This document shows, piece by piece, positions 1 through 10,230 of a DNA stretch of 64,000 nucleotides. The translations under genes and the position numbers were made by a program. Source of the stretch: Glebionis coronaria. Its lineage: Eukaryota; Streptophyta; Magnoliopsida; Asterales; Asteraceae. Positions within the stretch are counted from its first letter, which is position 1. Every line of letters begins with the position of its first letter. The stretch is from NCBI GenBank assembly GCA_025667525.1, contig CM046878.1:512562274-512626273 (forward strand), read 5' to 3'. Below the pieces are notes generated by a model. That model had not been told where the DNA came from, made no database searches, and saw nothing but the letters and a program-made list of their open reading frames with translations.

Positions 1-39
1 AGGCAGTACATCTGAGTGTATCTCTGATGGGTGAGATGT

Positions 40-186
40 CTAGGATATCCGTGGCGATTTTGAAAGCTGGTAAAGACGGATCAAAATCCTCTTGTAATCG
101 ATAGTTTTTTCAGCATATGGAAGCCTGTCGCTGAGCGAAACAAGTTCGAGATCACGTAGTCGTTGTTGTTCTTCTGTGATTGACAT
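40..186 (-). other. short coding-looking fragment, unknown
   Basis: Read on the minus strand from the ATG at 186, a 48-residue frame opens with MSITEEQQRLRDLEL and closes at a TAG at 40-42. Just upstream lies a T-rich stretch ending in GCAG, which resembles a splice acceptor. After about residue 30 another frame gives an equally protein-like peptide running to the window edge, so there may be a frameshift or further splicing. I recognise no family. It could be an exon of a gene lying to the left, or a transposon remnant. Low confidence. Confidence 0.25.
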
Positions 187-416
187 TTTCCTGCTTTGAT
201 GACATAAGCACAAATGATATACACAAAATATATATATCTTAAGACTATTCCAAGTTGAAGCATAGGGAATAAATCATAACAATTATTACCACATATTTTT
301 TAGAAACAACATACAGACATGGTTCAGATGGACTAAGTCCTTACATTCAACAGCACACTTAGAATAATGACAGATATGCCAAAGACATTTTATTCTAAAG
401 AGATAACGACCTAGCA

Positions 417-662
417 TTAGTTCTTAGAATATTTGGATTCCTTGGTTGTCATAACCAGAACCTCAGTAGGTCTAGGTTTAATTTCTACTAACACCTCAGT
501 AGGTCTTGGTTTAATTTCAACCACAACTTCAGTGGGCTTTGGTTTAGTTTCAACCACTACGTCAGGAATTTTAGGATTATCCTCAACCCAAATAACAGTA
601 GGCTTGAACAAAGGGCAAGACAACGATGAAACTTTGTCTTCCATGGCCTGGATACAAAACAC
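417..662 (-). CDS. hypothetical small protein with KPRPTEV repeats
   Basis: An 81-residue frame on the minus strand. After a unique N-terminus of about 30 residues it has about three and a half copies of a 13-residue repeat of the form (V/L)VE(I/T)KP(K/R)PTEV, then ends in TKESKYSKN. The DNA copies differ mainly at third positions, which is weak support for coding. Residue 1 may not be the true start; a second Met (MEDKVSS) follows six residues later. No domain, signal peptide or membrane segment is seen. It lies 230 bases upstream of the fragment ending at 186 on the same strand, so both could be exons of one gene. Function unknown. Confidence 0.3.
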   Translation of the reverse strand: MFCIQAMEDKVSSLSCPLFKPTVIWVEDNPKIPDVVVETKPKPTEVVVEIKPRPTEVLVEIKPRPTEVLVMTTKESKYSKN

Positions 663-939
663 AAGACATTGAATAAGTAATTTGTATCTCTTTTGTTTAC
701 AGAGGAGTCAACTTATTATATAAGATGAACTTCTGTAATAAGAAACCTTTCAAGTATTCTTATGAGATAAAATTAATTAATTTCAATAAAACTTGGTTTC
801 GTGTTAGTGGCCCTTATTTACTTAAAGCCTAATAAGGAAAGAATGCAGTCTAGGTCGAACTCATTAGATAGTCTAAGGAATGTGCAAAATTCTAAAAGTC
901 CATAGCAAACTTACAAGGCATCGGAATACTAAGAGTCCT

Positions 940-1375
940 AATCCCATCGCAATCTATCAATCCATCGGAATCCTATCATAGCCATCGCAATGATGAAATC
1001 ACGGCAATCCTATCGAAATCATGTTCTATCGCAATATCTAGGTCCATCGCAATAAGTACGATTCCATCGGAATGAATGAGAAACCATCACAATATGTCCC
1101 ATCGCAATACCATTACCATGACATCGCAATAACGCATCAGAATGTGTCGTCGCAATATGCCATCACAATGCGTCATCGGAATGACCCATCGCAATGACCC
1201 ATCGGAATGACCCATCGCAATAGCCCATCGCAATGACACATCGCAATGAGCGATCGCAATGAGCCATCGTAATGACTCATCGCAATAGCCCATCGCAATG
1301 AGCCATCAGAATGACTCATCTCAATGACAGGCATCGCAATGTAGGTATCGTAATGATCATCGGAATCCGTGAAAG
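940..1375 (-). repeat. ATTGCGAT / ATTCCGAT octamer array
   Basis: Irregular array of the octamer ATTGCGAT and its variants ATTCCGAT, ATTACGAT and ATTCTGAT (minus-strand sense). It is densest at 1150-1340, where the octamer alternates with GGGTC or GGCTC spacers of about 4-8 bases. Two overlapping minus-strand frames of 68 and 76 codons here are only translations of the repeat. The same octamer is amplified in the 5' leaders of Copia-1 and Copia-2 and in the gypsy LTRs of this window. Confidence 0.85.
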
Positions 1376-2053
1376 GGATCCGATCTAAACTTTGACTTCT
1401 CATTTCCAGGAGCTAGGAAACGTTTTAAGCAATTCTGGGCAAAACCATTGTGCATCTAGTCATTCTAAACAAATCCCACAACTTAATTTCCATTTTCATC
1501 GCAAAAACTTAGAAACCCTAATTTTTGATAAACTATGATCTCGGTTTGTTTGACTGAAAATAAAGATAATAAATGCAATCATATTAACAGCACGAAACAA
1601 TACCTAGATGATGAACAGATAACAATGAATCAGAAACTCAAGAATCGAAGGTTATGGCAAGGTCCAACAATGGCGGATTTAGCAAGTGTTTGTGTGTTTT
1701 TTCGATGGTGAAGAAAGAACGGGAAGGGGGGGGGGGGGGGTGTAGTGTTTTGACTTGGTCAAATTTTTGCCAAGTTTTCACATTAACCCCCCATTTTGCA
1801 ATATTTGCAAAAATGGTCCCCCTTGTTAATAGTATTTGTTTTAAAGTGATTAGATTTAACCAAATCGACTTAACGAAATACCAACCCGCTCACAAACAGG
1901 AACACAAATACTTAACGCCAAAATTTAAATAACCTATACATGAATTTCTATTTCACACAAGGCACACTTAGCATAAAATGATGATGATGAATAGTTTATA
2001 TTTTCTGAAAATCCTTTTCGAAGACCAATTTTGATACCAAGAAGATTTAATAT
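1376..2053. other. non-coding left flank with a 15-base G run
   Basis: No gene is recognised. A run of 15 G lies at 1726-1740. In minus-strand sense, 1590-1700 reads like a 5' leader: a pyrimidine-rich start, then CATCTAG followed by GTATTG, a possible splice donor. A primer-binding-site-like string TTGGTATCA lies near 2031-2040, next to a polypurine string. This may be the 5' part of another Copia-like leader or of a host gene; the sequence does not decide. Confidence 0.3.
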
Positions 2054-2686
2054 TTGCTCCCCCTTAAACACGGACCCGTTTTCTATTTAAAGAGTTGTAG
2101 CCAATGATTTTAAGGACGCAAATATTTATGAAGACATTATCCGGTTAAGTGATTGGTTGGAACGATTCTGGTGGCAATAAGATTTCTCTTATTTTTACAA
2201 AATAAGTGCACTGATACGTACACAAATTTGTGTTAGACCAAGTTATAAAGTAAACTTAGTCCCTTACAAGGTTTTAAAGTAAACCTTGACCGAAAAAATT
2301 AATTCCCGTTGTGAGCCAACGTTTTCATAAGAAATACGTGACTTTAATGTGAAAAGCGGGTTGTAGTCTGAAATAACTACAAGCCATAATGGGCATGTTT
2401 TAAAACATATACAAATTTTATACGGACTCTATTTATGGCGCCGTGTCAATTTTAATCGACATTTCTAAGGTCGTAAATATTACCGTACTAAAAGACATGC
2501 CCGTTTTGAAAATGAAAAATATTTTTGGATTTTCTTGATTTTATATTTTTTATGGATTTTGAATGTTTTATATTTTATATGGTTTTTCTATGTTTTATAT
2601 TTTTGTATTTTTCTTTTGGTGGTTTAAATATCTACGATAATATACAAGATCACGATCAAAGGATACTCGAGAATAGTTTACCACTA
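2054..2686 (-). other. Copia-1 3' region with a chain of hairpins
   Basis: Non-coding, downstream of the Copia-1 stop codon. In minus-strand sense it contains successive perfect or near-perfect inverted repeats. These are TTGTAGT/ACTACAA around loop TATTTCAG (2361-2382), CAAGGTTT/AAACCTTG (2267-2288), GACTAAGTT/AACTTGGTC (2236-2261), GTGTAC/GTGCAC (2206-2223) and AATAAGA/TCTTATT closing a GAAA loop (2176-2193). The same series in the same order occurs at 47480-47690 in Copia-2 with different stem bases. The polypurine string TTAAGGGGGAGC lies at 2056-2066. Confidence 0.75.
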
Positions 2687-5159
2687 CTATTCTTTAGATT
2701 CTTCTGCCAACTCCTTAAGTGTCGCTGGTGAGAATGATTTCATGCCTAGATTTTCGATCAAAAACTCGATACGTCCTCGATCTAATGCCTTCGTGAAAAT
2801 ATCTGCCAGCTGATACTCAGTGTTGACGAAGTACAGTTCGATCACTCCATTTCCACTTGCTCTTTGATGAAGTGGTAGCGTATGTCAGTGTGCTTTGCCC
2901 TGGAATGTTGAACGTAGTTGCAGCACAGAGCAATTGCACTTTTGTTATCACAGTACATCGGGATTTTGTTGAATCCAAGATCGTAGTCAGTTAATTGTGA
3001 TCGCATCCAAAGAACTTGAGCACAACAACCGGACATAGCGATGTATTCAGCCTTCGTACTTGATATCGCAGCGCTTTTCTGCCTTTTCGATGCCCAACTA
3101 ACAAGTCTATCTCCAAGAAGTTGCACACTGCCAGAAGTGCTACGTCTAGTATCTTGACACCCAACATAATCCGCATCTGCATATGAAATTAGTGCAATAA
3201 AAGAATCCTTCAGATACCACAGACCACGATTAAGTGTTCCTTTAAGATACCGAAAGATCCTTTTCACAACATGTAAGTGCTTTTCGGTAGGCCGAGCCTG
3301 ATACCGGGCACACATGCATATAGCAAATTGCAAATCAGGCCTGATAGCAGGCAGATAGAGAAGGGTGCCGATCATTCCACGGTAAAGTTTAGGATCGACA
3401 GCTATCCCTTCCTTATCTTCATCTAACTTGGATCTCTCCACCATTGGAGTATCCACGGGGTCACAGTTTTCAAAATGATACTTCTTTAATGATTCAAGAT
3501 CAAATTTGGATTGATTAATAAAGATGCCTCTGGGATTCTGAGAAATTTGCAACCCTAAGAAAAATGAAATTTTTCCCATCATCGACATCTTAAAACGTGT
3601 GGACATAATTTTCTCAAAATGGTCAGACAATCGTTGATTAGTAGCAGCAAATATTATATCATCAACATAAATTTGTACCAGTATCATGTCGTTGTCCTCC
3701 TTGAGAATGAATAATGTTGGATCCACTTTGCCTTTGGAGAAGCCTTTCGAGATGAGATACGACGATAGGAAATCGTACCACGCGCGTGGAGCTTTTTTCA
3801 ACCCGTAAAGAGCCTTCTTGAGCTTGTACACGTGATTAGGATACTCCGAGATGACGAATCCATTCGGCTGGCTTACGTAGACATCTTGCCTTAATTCACC
3901 ATTGAGAAATGCCGTCTTAACATCCATTTGGTAGACGATCATATTCATGTGAGCAACATAAGCAAGGAATAGTCTAATTGCCTCCAATCGTGCAAAAGGA
4001 GCAAAGGATTCTTCAAAGTCAATACCCAAAGCTTGTTTGTAACCTCTAGCAATCAATCTAGCTTTGTTCTTCAGCACTCCACCCAACTCATCGAGTTTAA
4101 CCTTATATACCCATAACAATGTAAGGATTTCAACGTTGCTGGGTAAAGGAACTAATTCCCACACTTCAAGACGTTGGAATTCATTAAGTTCCTCTTGTAT
4201 GGCTTCAATCCAAGATGATTTGGTCATGGCTTGTTGCCAGTTTTTAGGTTCAATGTCTGAAAGAAATGCATCAAAATAGAAATATAATGCATGTTCTTGG
4301 AGTTGGTGGCGTGTTAAGACTGGTCGATCGATGTCACCAATAATATTGCGGATTGGATGATCCTTTGTCCATTTTGTATTGTGAGTTTCAATCCGTGGTG
4401 GTCGGGAGTGAACGATTGTAGGAGCTTCCTCTGAGGTAGACGCACCGGTAGGGTCTTCAGGTATTTGTGAACCAAAGAAGGGAAGCTCTTGTAAGTGAGC
4501 ATATTCCAAGTCGTGATCATAGGGATCCTCTTCAACATCATTAGGAACAAGTGGGGGTGATGATTCAGGTGTAGTTTGTGAATTGGTGGGGGATGGGACA
4601 TATGGTTCAAGAGTACCAGTAGATATCTCGGACTGATTTCCATTATCTTGAGCAACAACTTCGGGAATCGGAGTTACTGCTACAGGTGCTGGAGAATCAT
4701 TACTCGGTGGATCAAAGAATTCATCAAACATACGTTGAAATAACTCATCCCACTCGGACCTTGTAGGTGGTATACATGATGGAGAAGTAGGATTGTTGGG
4801 AGTTAATTCGGAACTGATTGTACCGGTTCCCATCTCATGTAATGCGGGTTCAGAGCTGTGTTGCTCAGAAGCCATCGCTGTCAGCTCATCAAAATCGACA
4901 TCCAAAGTTTCTACAATCTTGCCAAGACGACGGTTATAAATTCGGTAAGCTTTCTTTGCAGGCGAGTAACCAATGAAAATTCCAATATCAGCCTTCGGTT
5001 GAAGTTTGCCCAAATTCTCACTATTTGTATTTGGATAACACAGTGCACCAAACACATGAAGAAATGAAATATCGGGTTTATGTCCATGAAGTAGCTCATA
5101 TGGAATTTTACCATGACGTTTACGAATGTTGGAGCGGTTTTGGGTATAACATGCGGTTG
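2687..5159 (-). pseudogene. Copia-1 pol C-terminal half: integrase end, RT, RNase H
   Basis: About 820 residues, read from 5159 downwards. It begins in the C-terminal part of integrase (GKIPYELLHGHKP, then FGALCYPNTN), followed by an acidic linker of about 200 residues. The copia-type RT follows (WVYKVKLDE, YQMDVKTAFLNGEL, active site YVDD), and then RNase H ([35 protein letters not shown]). A one-base loss near 2845-2850 shifts the frame so that an early stop appears at 2842; the following sequence continues the protein in another frame to a TAG at 2687-2689. The N-terminal part of integrase is at 13905-14400, on the far side of G1. RT copies the element RNA; this copy is inactive. Confidence 0.92.
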
Positions 5160-5164
5160 CCACT

Positions 5165-6825
5165 TGATAGGTGTGTAAACACCCATCCTTTTTACCACTT
5201 AATTACAATAATAACCGAGCCAAAACGTGTATTTTATGTCATTTATGTCGGAATTATGCGTGGTTTGTGTTTTTGTTGTGATCTAGGACGAAAAGGTGAA
5301 AAGTGGAGAAAACACTTGCATTCACTGGCTTTTATCGAAGAAAAAGACGAAAGACGAAGTCAAGAACTCAAGAGTGCAAAAAGAACGGAAGTCCAAGACC
5401 AATTCTGAAGATTTATCGAAGAAAAAGTCAAAAGACGGAAGTTTACTAAAAGCCGAAGAACTCAAGTCTAATTTATTGAAGAATTACAAGACGAGTTCAA
5501 AGAAATCCCGAGACAAAGTCGTTAAAGTCAAAGAATTAAGAAGATTAACAAAGAATTAAGAAGAGCAAGGACTTAATGACGCAATTAAGGAAAGAAGAAA
5601 GAGGGGAGGAAGCTTTCTAAGCACCTCCTAATCCTCCCCTATAAATAGATTAGATAATCATTTCATTTTCTCTTGTTGGCTAATAGTGACAATTAGTTCT
5701 TCCATTTTATTTACTTGCACATTTACCTTACTGCACTTTAATTACCTTGCCTTGCACTTTAATTTCCAAGTAAGTTTACTTTTTTTGTGATTGAATCTTT
5801 ACTTTTTATTGTTTATTTCTCATTCTACCTTTCTTTCTATGCTTTAATCTTATGATTTATATGCTATTTGTGTTGCTTATTTGATTAAAGGTTATGTTTT
5901 TATGCTTTTGACTGTATTGGATTATTGATTTTTATAGCTTATTTGTGTTTATCTTTAAGTTTCATAAAGTTTTTATAAAAGTTATTTTTATATAAAAGTT
6001 GTTTTCGTTTAACTCTTTCATTTTGTGTTTTCAAAAGTCTTTAAATTTTAGCTTATTAGCTTTTTCTTATACGTAATTGCTTAGGTTTTTAGTTTAGTGC
6101 TTATTTGAGTAGTAGCTTATTAGTTGTGCTTATTTACGAATTTTCTTACTGTATTCCGACCACCCTGGTAGGAAAAGGGTTTCATATTCCGATCTTCCAG
6201 ATCAGAAAAGGGTTTGATATTCCTACTAGGATTCCGAAGTCACATTCTGATCAAAGGGTGTTGTTTGGTATTCCGATTAGGACTGTTTGTTTGGTATTCC
6301 GATTAGGTCTGGAGGTGACAGCATTCCGACCAGGAGTCCAATCCCCATTCCGACAGGACCCAAGTTAGGCATTCCGATAAGGTGTATTCCGATAAGGTGT
6401 TCCGACCATTTTCCGATTGGATGTATTTTCAAGTATTCCGATCATCATTCTGATTGGAAGGTTAGTATACATTCCGATTGTATTCCGATCGGAATGTATT
6501 CCGACGGTAGGTTTGTTTTCTATTTTGTCTTGTTTAATTTCTAAGTTTACATTTTAATACTTTGTCAAATTTTAATTTTCGTCACGCTTTAGTTTTAAGT
6601 CATTTAATCAATTTACTTTTCAAAGTTTTTATATTGCACATTTAAATCTTAATTAGAGTTTAGATTTAATTAACCGTCATTTACTTTTAAGTTTTGCACA
6701 TTTATTTTACTACAACGACACAACTATTTGTTTCACCAAAGAACGACTGAGTCGCATAGTTAACCAGGATCAATTCGATTAGACCACTTAACGAATCTTT
6801 TTACCTGGCCAAAAGCTAGTTATCA
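5165..6825 (+). repeat. G1 5' LTR
   Basis: Starts TGATAGGTGTG with a small hairpin (GGTGT/ACACC) and ends CTAGTTATCA. A TATA box (TATAAATAG) is at 5640-5648, directly preceded by an 8-bp inverted repeat GGGGAGGA/TCCTCCCC (about 5604-5639). The second half holds about 20 ATTCCGAT-type octamers (6150-6505). A 87-codon frame at 5296-5559 is lysine-rich and is repeated in the 3' LTR; I do not consider it a gene. Confidence 0.93.
5640..5648 (+). promoter_or_regulatory. TATA box of the G1 5' LTR
   Basis: TATAAATAG, about 475 bases into the LTR, as expected at the U3/R border. The same box is at about 12726-12734 in the 3' LTR, and a TATAAATA is also present in the Athila-like LTRs (minus strand, near 46935 and 37490). 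Confidence 0.65.
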
Positions 6826-6827
6826 AA

Positions 6828-6842
6828 TGGCGCCGTTGCCGG
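6828..6842 (+). promoter_or_regulatory. G1 primer-binding site (tRNA-Asp type)
   Basis: TGGCGCCGTTGCCGG, two bases after the 5' LTR end. It is complementary to the 3' end of plant tRNA-Asp including CCA. Minus-strand DNA synthesis starts here. Confidence 0.85.
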
Positions 6843-7046
6843 CTCTTTTCGTAAAGATAAACGGTTTTCTGTGAGAGACGCGTTGCTTTTTGGGATCCGT
6901 TCATTCGTGAGCGTTATTTTTCTTTCTTAAAAATTTCAAAAAACCATAAAAATTAAAATTTTCAAAAATCCAAAAAGATTTTATTTTTATTGTGTATATA
7001 TATTCTCTTTGTGTTTGGTATTGTTTTCTTTTGCCTTTGTAGGTGT
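6843..7046 (+). other. G1 leader with a possible splice acceptor
   Basis: Short AT-rich leader between PBS and gag. It ends with a T-rich tract and TTTGTAG immediately before GTGT and the gag ATG. The Athila-like element has TTTTTAG at the same place, and G2 has GTTAG, so a spliced leader is possible but unproven. Confidence 0.4.
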
Positions 7047-8610
7047 ATGCGTACTAGATCTTCTACTTATCAAGAGCCCAAGACTCGAGAAGATTTAGCT
7101 ATGGCAGGTGTTAACAACAACAATAATCCACCGCACCTCAATAACAACAACAATGTTCTTCCACAGCCCGATCTTCGGACAATGGAGGAGCTTTGTTAAC
7201 CTTCCATGTTTGGACGAGGAGGACCGATTGCGCCGATGCAAATCACGGCTCTGGAGTTTTCGTTGAAACACCACATGATTCAGCAAGTGCAAACTAATCC
7301 ATTCGCCGGAATGCCTGATGATGATGCCAACAAACACCTCGACAAATTCATTACAATCACTCAAAGCATGAAGTTGCCCGGTGCCACAATGGATGTTCTT
7401 CGCCTACAACTCTTTCCACATACTTTATCACACCACGCCGAGAAATGGTTTGATCGTCTTCCAAAGAATTCAATTCATACTTGGGATGACATGACTCAAC
7501 GCTTTTTGTCGCGCTACTTTCCACCATCCATGGTCACGAGCCTTCGCAATCAAATCAGCGGTTTCATGCAAGAACCTGATGAATCTCTTTTTGATGCTTG
7601 GGAAAGATATAATGTTTTGATCGATCGTTGTCCAAACCACAACATGCTCCCTGTGACATTAATTGATACTTTCTACAACGGTTTGACTTTTCGTTATTGT
7701 GATACGATTAATGCAGCCGCCGGTGGCACATTTATGAAAAGGAGACCCGAGGAGTGTAGAGAGCTTATTGAAAACATGACTACTCATCATAAAAATTGGG
7801 ATTCCTCTGCTTCTTCAAGGAACAACCCGAGAGTCAATGTTTCTTCCACTTCAGCAAACCCCGATATGACCGAATTCACCCGCATGATGACTGAAATGAA
7901 CAAAAATATCTTGCTTCTCGCTACAAACCAACAACAACAAGTTAAAGCGGTTGCCAATCCTTGTGAGACATGCGGCGGTCCACACCCATACACTGATTGT
8001 CCTTCTACTCAAGGAAATCCGGAAAATGTGTATGCAGCTTATGGTAATTATTCACCGGAAAATTATCAAGCTCGACCTCAAGGGGATAGAAATTTGCTGA
8101 GTTACCGGTCCAACAACTACCTTTCACCGGTTTTTCTCCTTAAAACCAAAACCCAACAAAAATTACAATAGAAGCAACCAAATCCCACCAAGAGCTTCTA
8201 ATCCTTATCACCCACCCGCTCAACAAGCCCCACCCATGAATCAAGATGTTGAAGCTTTGATGAGAACCCAAGGAGAGCAAATCAAGAATCTGCAGAGCCA
8301 AATTATCAATTTGAAAGGGGATATCATCAAGCAAGGAAATGACATTAGATCCGAGCTTCGAGATAATATTCAATCCTCCTTCAGCAATCAAACGAATGAT
8401 ATAAAGAATATGCTGGCTAGTTTCTTTCCCACCACTCAACCCTCTACCTCGAGTTCTCTACCTTCAAACACCGTCACCAATCCGCGAGCGAATGTGAGTG
8501 CTATTACTACCCGTAGTGGAGTAACAAATAGTAGGACCACCTATCCCGCCCCCATCATTTACACCTCCTCCACCACCATTTATCCCTACTCCTCCCACAC
8601 CTAGTATTAG
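7047..8610 (+). pseudogene. G1 Gag (capsid/nucleocapsid)
   Basis: Starts MRTRSSTYQEP, as in the related gags of this window, followed by Asn-rich tracts. A TAA near 7197 replaces a Gln codon of the sister copy; the frame then continues at 7206. The retrotransposon-gag capsid domain runs from about 7230 to 7750 (KWFDRLPKNSIHTWDD, RFLSRYFPPSMV, ESLFDAWERY, DTFYNGL). A degenerate knuckle CETCGGPHPYTDC (C-X2-C-X3-H-X4-C) lies near 7965-8000. A frameshift near 8130 moves the reading to the frame of 8236-8604, which holds a predicted coiled coil (IKNLQSQIINLKGDI) and a Ser/Thr/Pro tail. Gag forms the virus-like particle; this copy cannot give a full protein. Confidence 0.88.
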
Positions 8611-8699
8611 TGCACCATTACCGTCTCCGCCTCGTCATGACGATGTCCCCAAGAATAACCCTTCAACATCTCAACCTTCACCAACCCCACCTTCCACCT

Positions 8700-9522
8700 A
8701 TAAACCCAACATCCCATATCCTTCTCGCTTGGACAAGCCTAACTTGCTCACTAAGGATGACACTCAAGTGTCGAATTATTTGAAGATGATCTCTCAAATG
8801 AATTTCAACATTAGCCTTGTTGAAACACTTGTCCACATGCCGAAATTTTTCAAAGCATTCAAGGAATTGCTTAACAAGAAGGAGCTGATTGAGCTCGCCA
8901 ACACACGCTTAAATGAAAACTGTTCTGCAGTTATTCTTAAAGAACTTCCGGAAAAACATGGAGATCCCGGTCGTTTTGTGTTGCCTTGCATTTTTAACAA
9001 AACCGAAGAATTTACTGCCCTAGCTGATCTCGGGGCCAGTATAAATTTTATGCCATTAAGTGTTTGGAAAACACTATCATTACCCGACCTTACTCCAACG
9101 AAGATGACTCTTGAGCTAGCCAATCGCACTCTCGCTTACCCCGTTGGTATTGCCGAAGATGTGTTCATTAAAGTTGGCACATTCACTTTTCCGGTCGACT
9201 TTGTTGTTGTTGATTATGAAATGGACCCTCGTATTCCTTTAATACTTGGTCGGCGATTCTTAAGAACCGGACGAGCTCTAGTTGATGTTGCCGAAGGTGA
9301 GCTCATCTTAAGAGTCGGGGATGATGCACAAGTTTTTGAAATAGGGAAGCTTACAAGCAAATCCTTTGGAAGAGAATCCGTGAATATGATTAATGTGCTC
9401 GATGATTTTGTCATCTACAACAATCCTCTATTCGATTCTTGCATTGATAATCCACTTTTTCAAGATGATGTGGATGATTCTCTCTCCAATTTGGAACGTT
9501 CACCCATATATGATTCTCCACG
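8700..9522 (+). pseudogene. G1 aspartic protease region
   Basis: Begins with a conserved spacer ([32 protein letters not shown]). The retropepsin-like fold follows: the active-site triad is DLGA in ALADLGASINFMPLSVW near 9024-9075, followed by [19 protein letters not shown] and the second-loop motif DPRIPLILGRRFLRTGRA. It processes the Gag polyprotein. Closely related domains are at 43100-43560 (Athila-like) and 28989-29315 (G2). The frame is open across the domain. A frameshift near 9525 takes the continuation into the acidic ORF. No RT follows where the Athila-like element has it. Confidence 0.88.
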
Positions 9523-9524
9523 AT

Positions 9525-10230
9525 CTTTGATGCTTATGATGATGATTCTAGCTCAGATTCGGATGATTGTGATGACTTTACTTCCGAGTATCCCGCCATG
9601 CCCACATATGATGATTTTGATGAGGCCGATACTCTTTCGAGCGATTCTTCACATGATGAAGATCCTCCGCCATCCATGCTTAATCCTACTTTGGATGATT
9701 ACTCTTTTGAGGAAGACTTCTCTACTTTTCTCAATACATACTTCCCTCATGAGAGTGATGCTCCTCCTTTAGATTTTGAAGATTATCGTCTTGATCCTAC
9801 TTTGGATTTGAAGAAAATTCTTTCAAAGAAGAAGCAACCGGACGACACCAACATCCGCAGCACATATGATTTAACACCTCTTTGTCCACCTTCTGAGGAC
9901 GAGGTTGTGCATCTTCTTCGCGGATCTTCTTCAAATTCTGTTGAGCCTGAGTGCTATTTTCCCCTAAAGGAAAAGGTGTTCGACCCCGGTATCGATATTC
10001 TTCAGCCATCTCAGTATCCGTCTGATGAAATAAAAGGAAAAATCTTTGAAACTTATGAAGATATGCTTGCACCTCACCATACTTGCTCCCACCGTGCTCC
10101 GTCTTTGCTTAAGGGAACCTTGCCTATTCTTCTTTGGCTTGCCTTGTTCGCCTTAAGCTTGTGCTATTTGATGGACGAAAACTATGTCTTTGATCCCAGT
10201 GGATGTGTTTCATGCTTTTTCCTATGCTAA
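9525..10230 (+). CDS. G1 third ORF: acidic protein, FDPGI motif, hydrophobic C-terminus
   Basis: The ATG of the open frame is at 9598, but the acidic frame starts at the shift near 9525 and was probably fused to protease. The N-terminal 90 residues are very rich in Asp, Glu and Ser. Then comes a Lys-rich patch (LKKILSKKKQ) and the motif EKVFDPGIDIL near 9975-10010. The C-terminus holds the hydrophobic segment TLPILLWLALFALSLCYL (about 10117-10170), long enough for one membrane helix, and a Cys-rich end. G2 encodes EIFDPGIALL at the matching place and a hydrophobic stretch after it. Function unknown; it could be a remnant linker or an envelope-like protein. Confidence 0.6.

Noticed and set aside
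1087..1403. Two minus-strand frames with repeated MGHSDGSLRW-type units, looking like a repeat protein.
   Set aside because: They are translations of the octamer array; two overlapping frames are equally open, as expected for short tandem repeats.
1726..1740. Run of 15 G as a functional element.
   Set aside because: A single homopolymer; may be a sequencing or slippage product.
5296..5559. Lys-rich 87-codon ORF in the G1 LTR, repeated at 12382-12645.
   Set aside because: It is duplicated only because the LTR is; low complexity, no start context, and the related Athila-like LTR does not preserve it.
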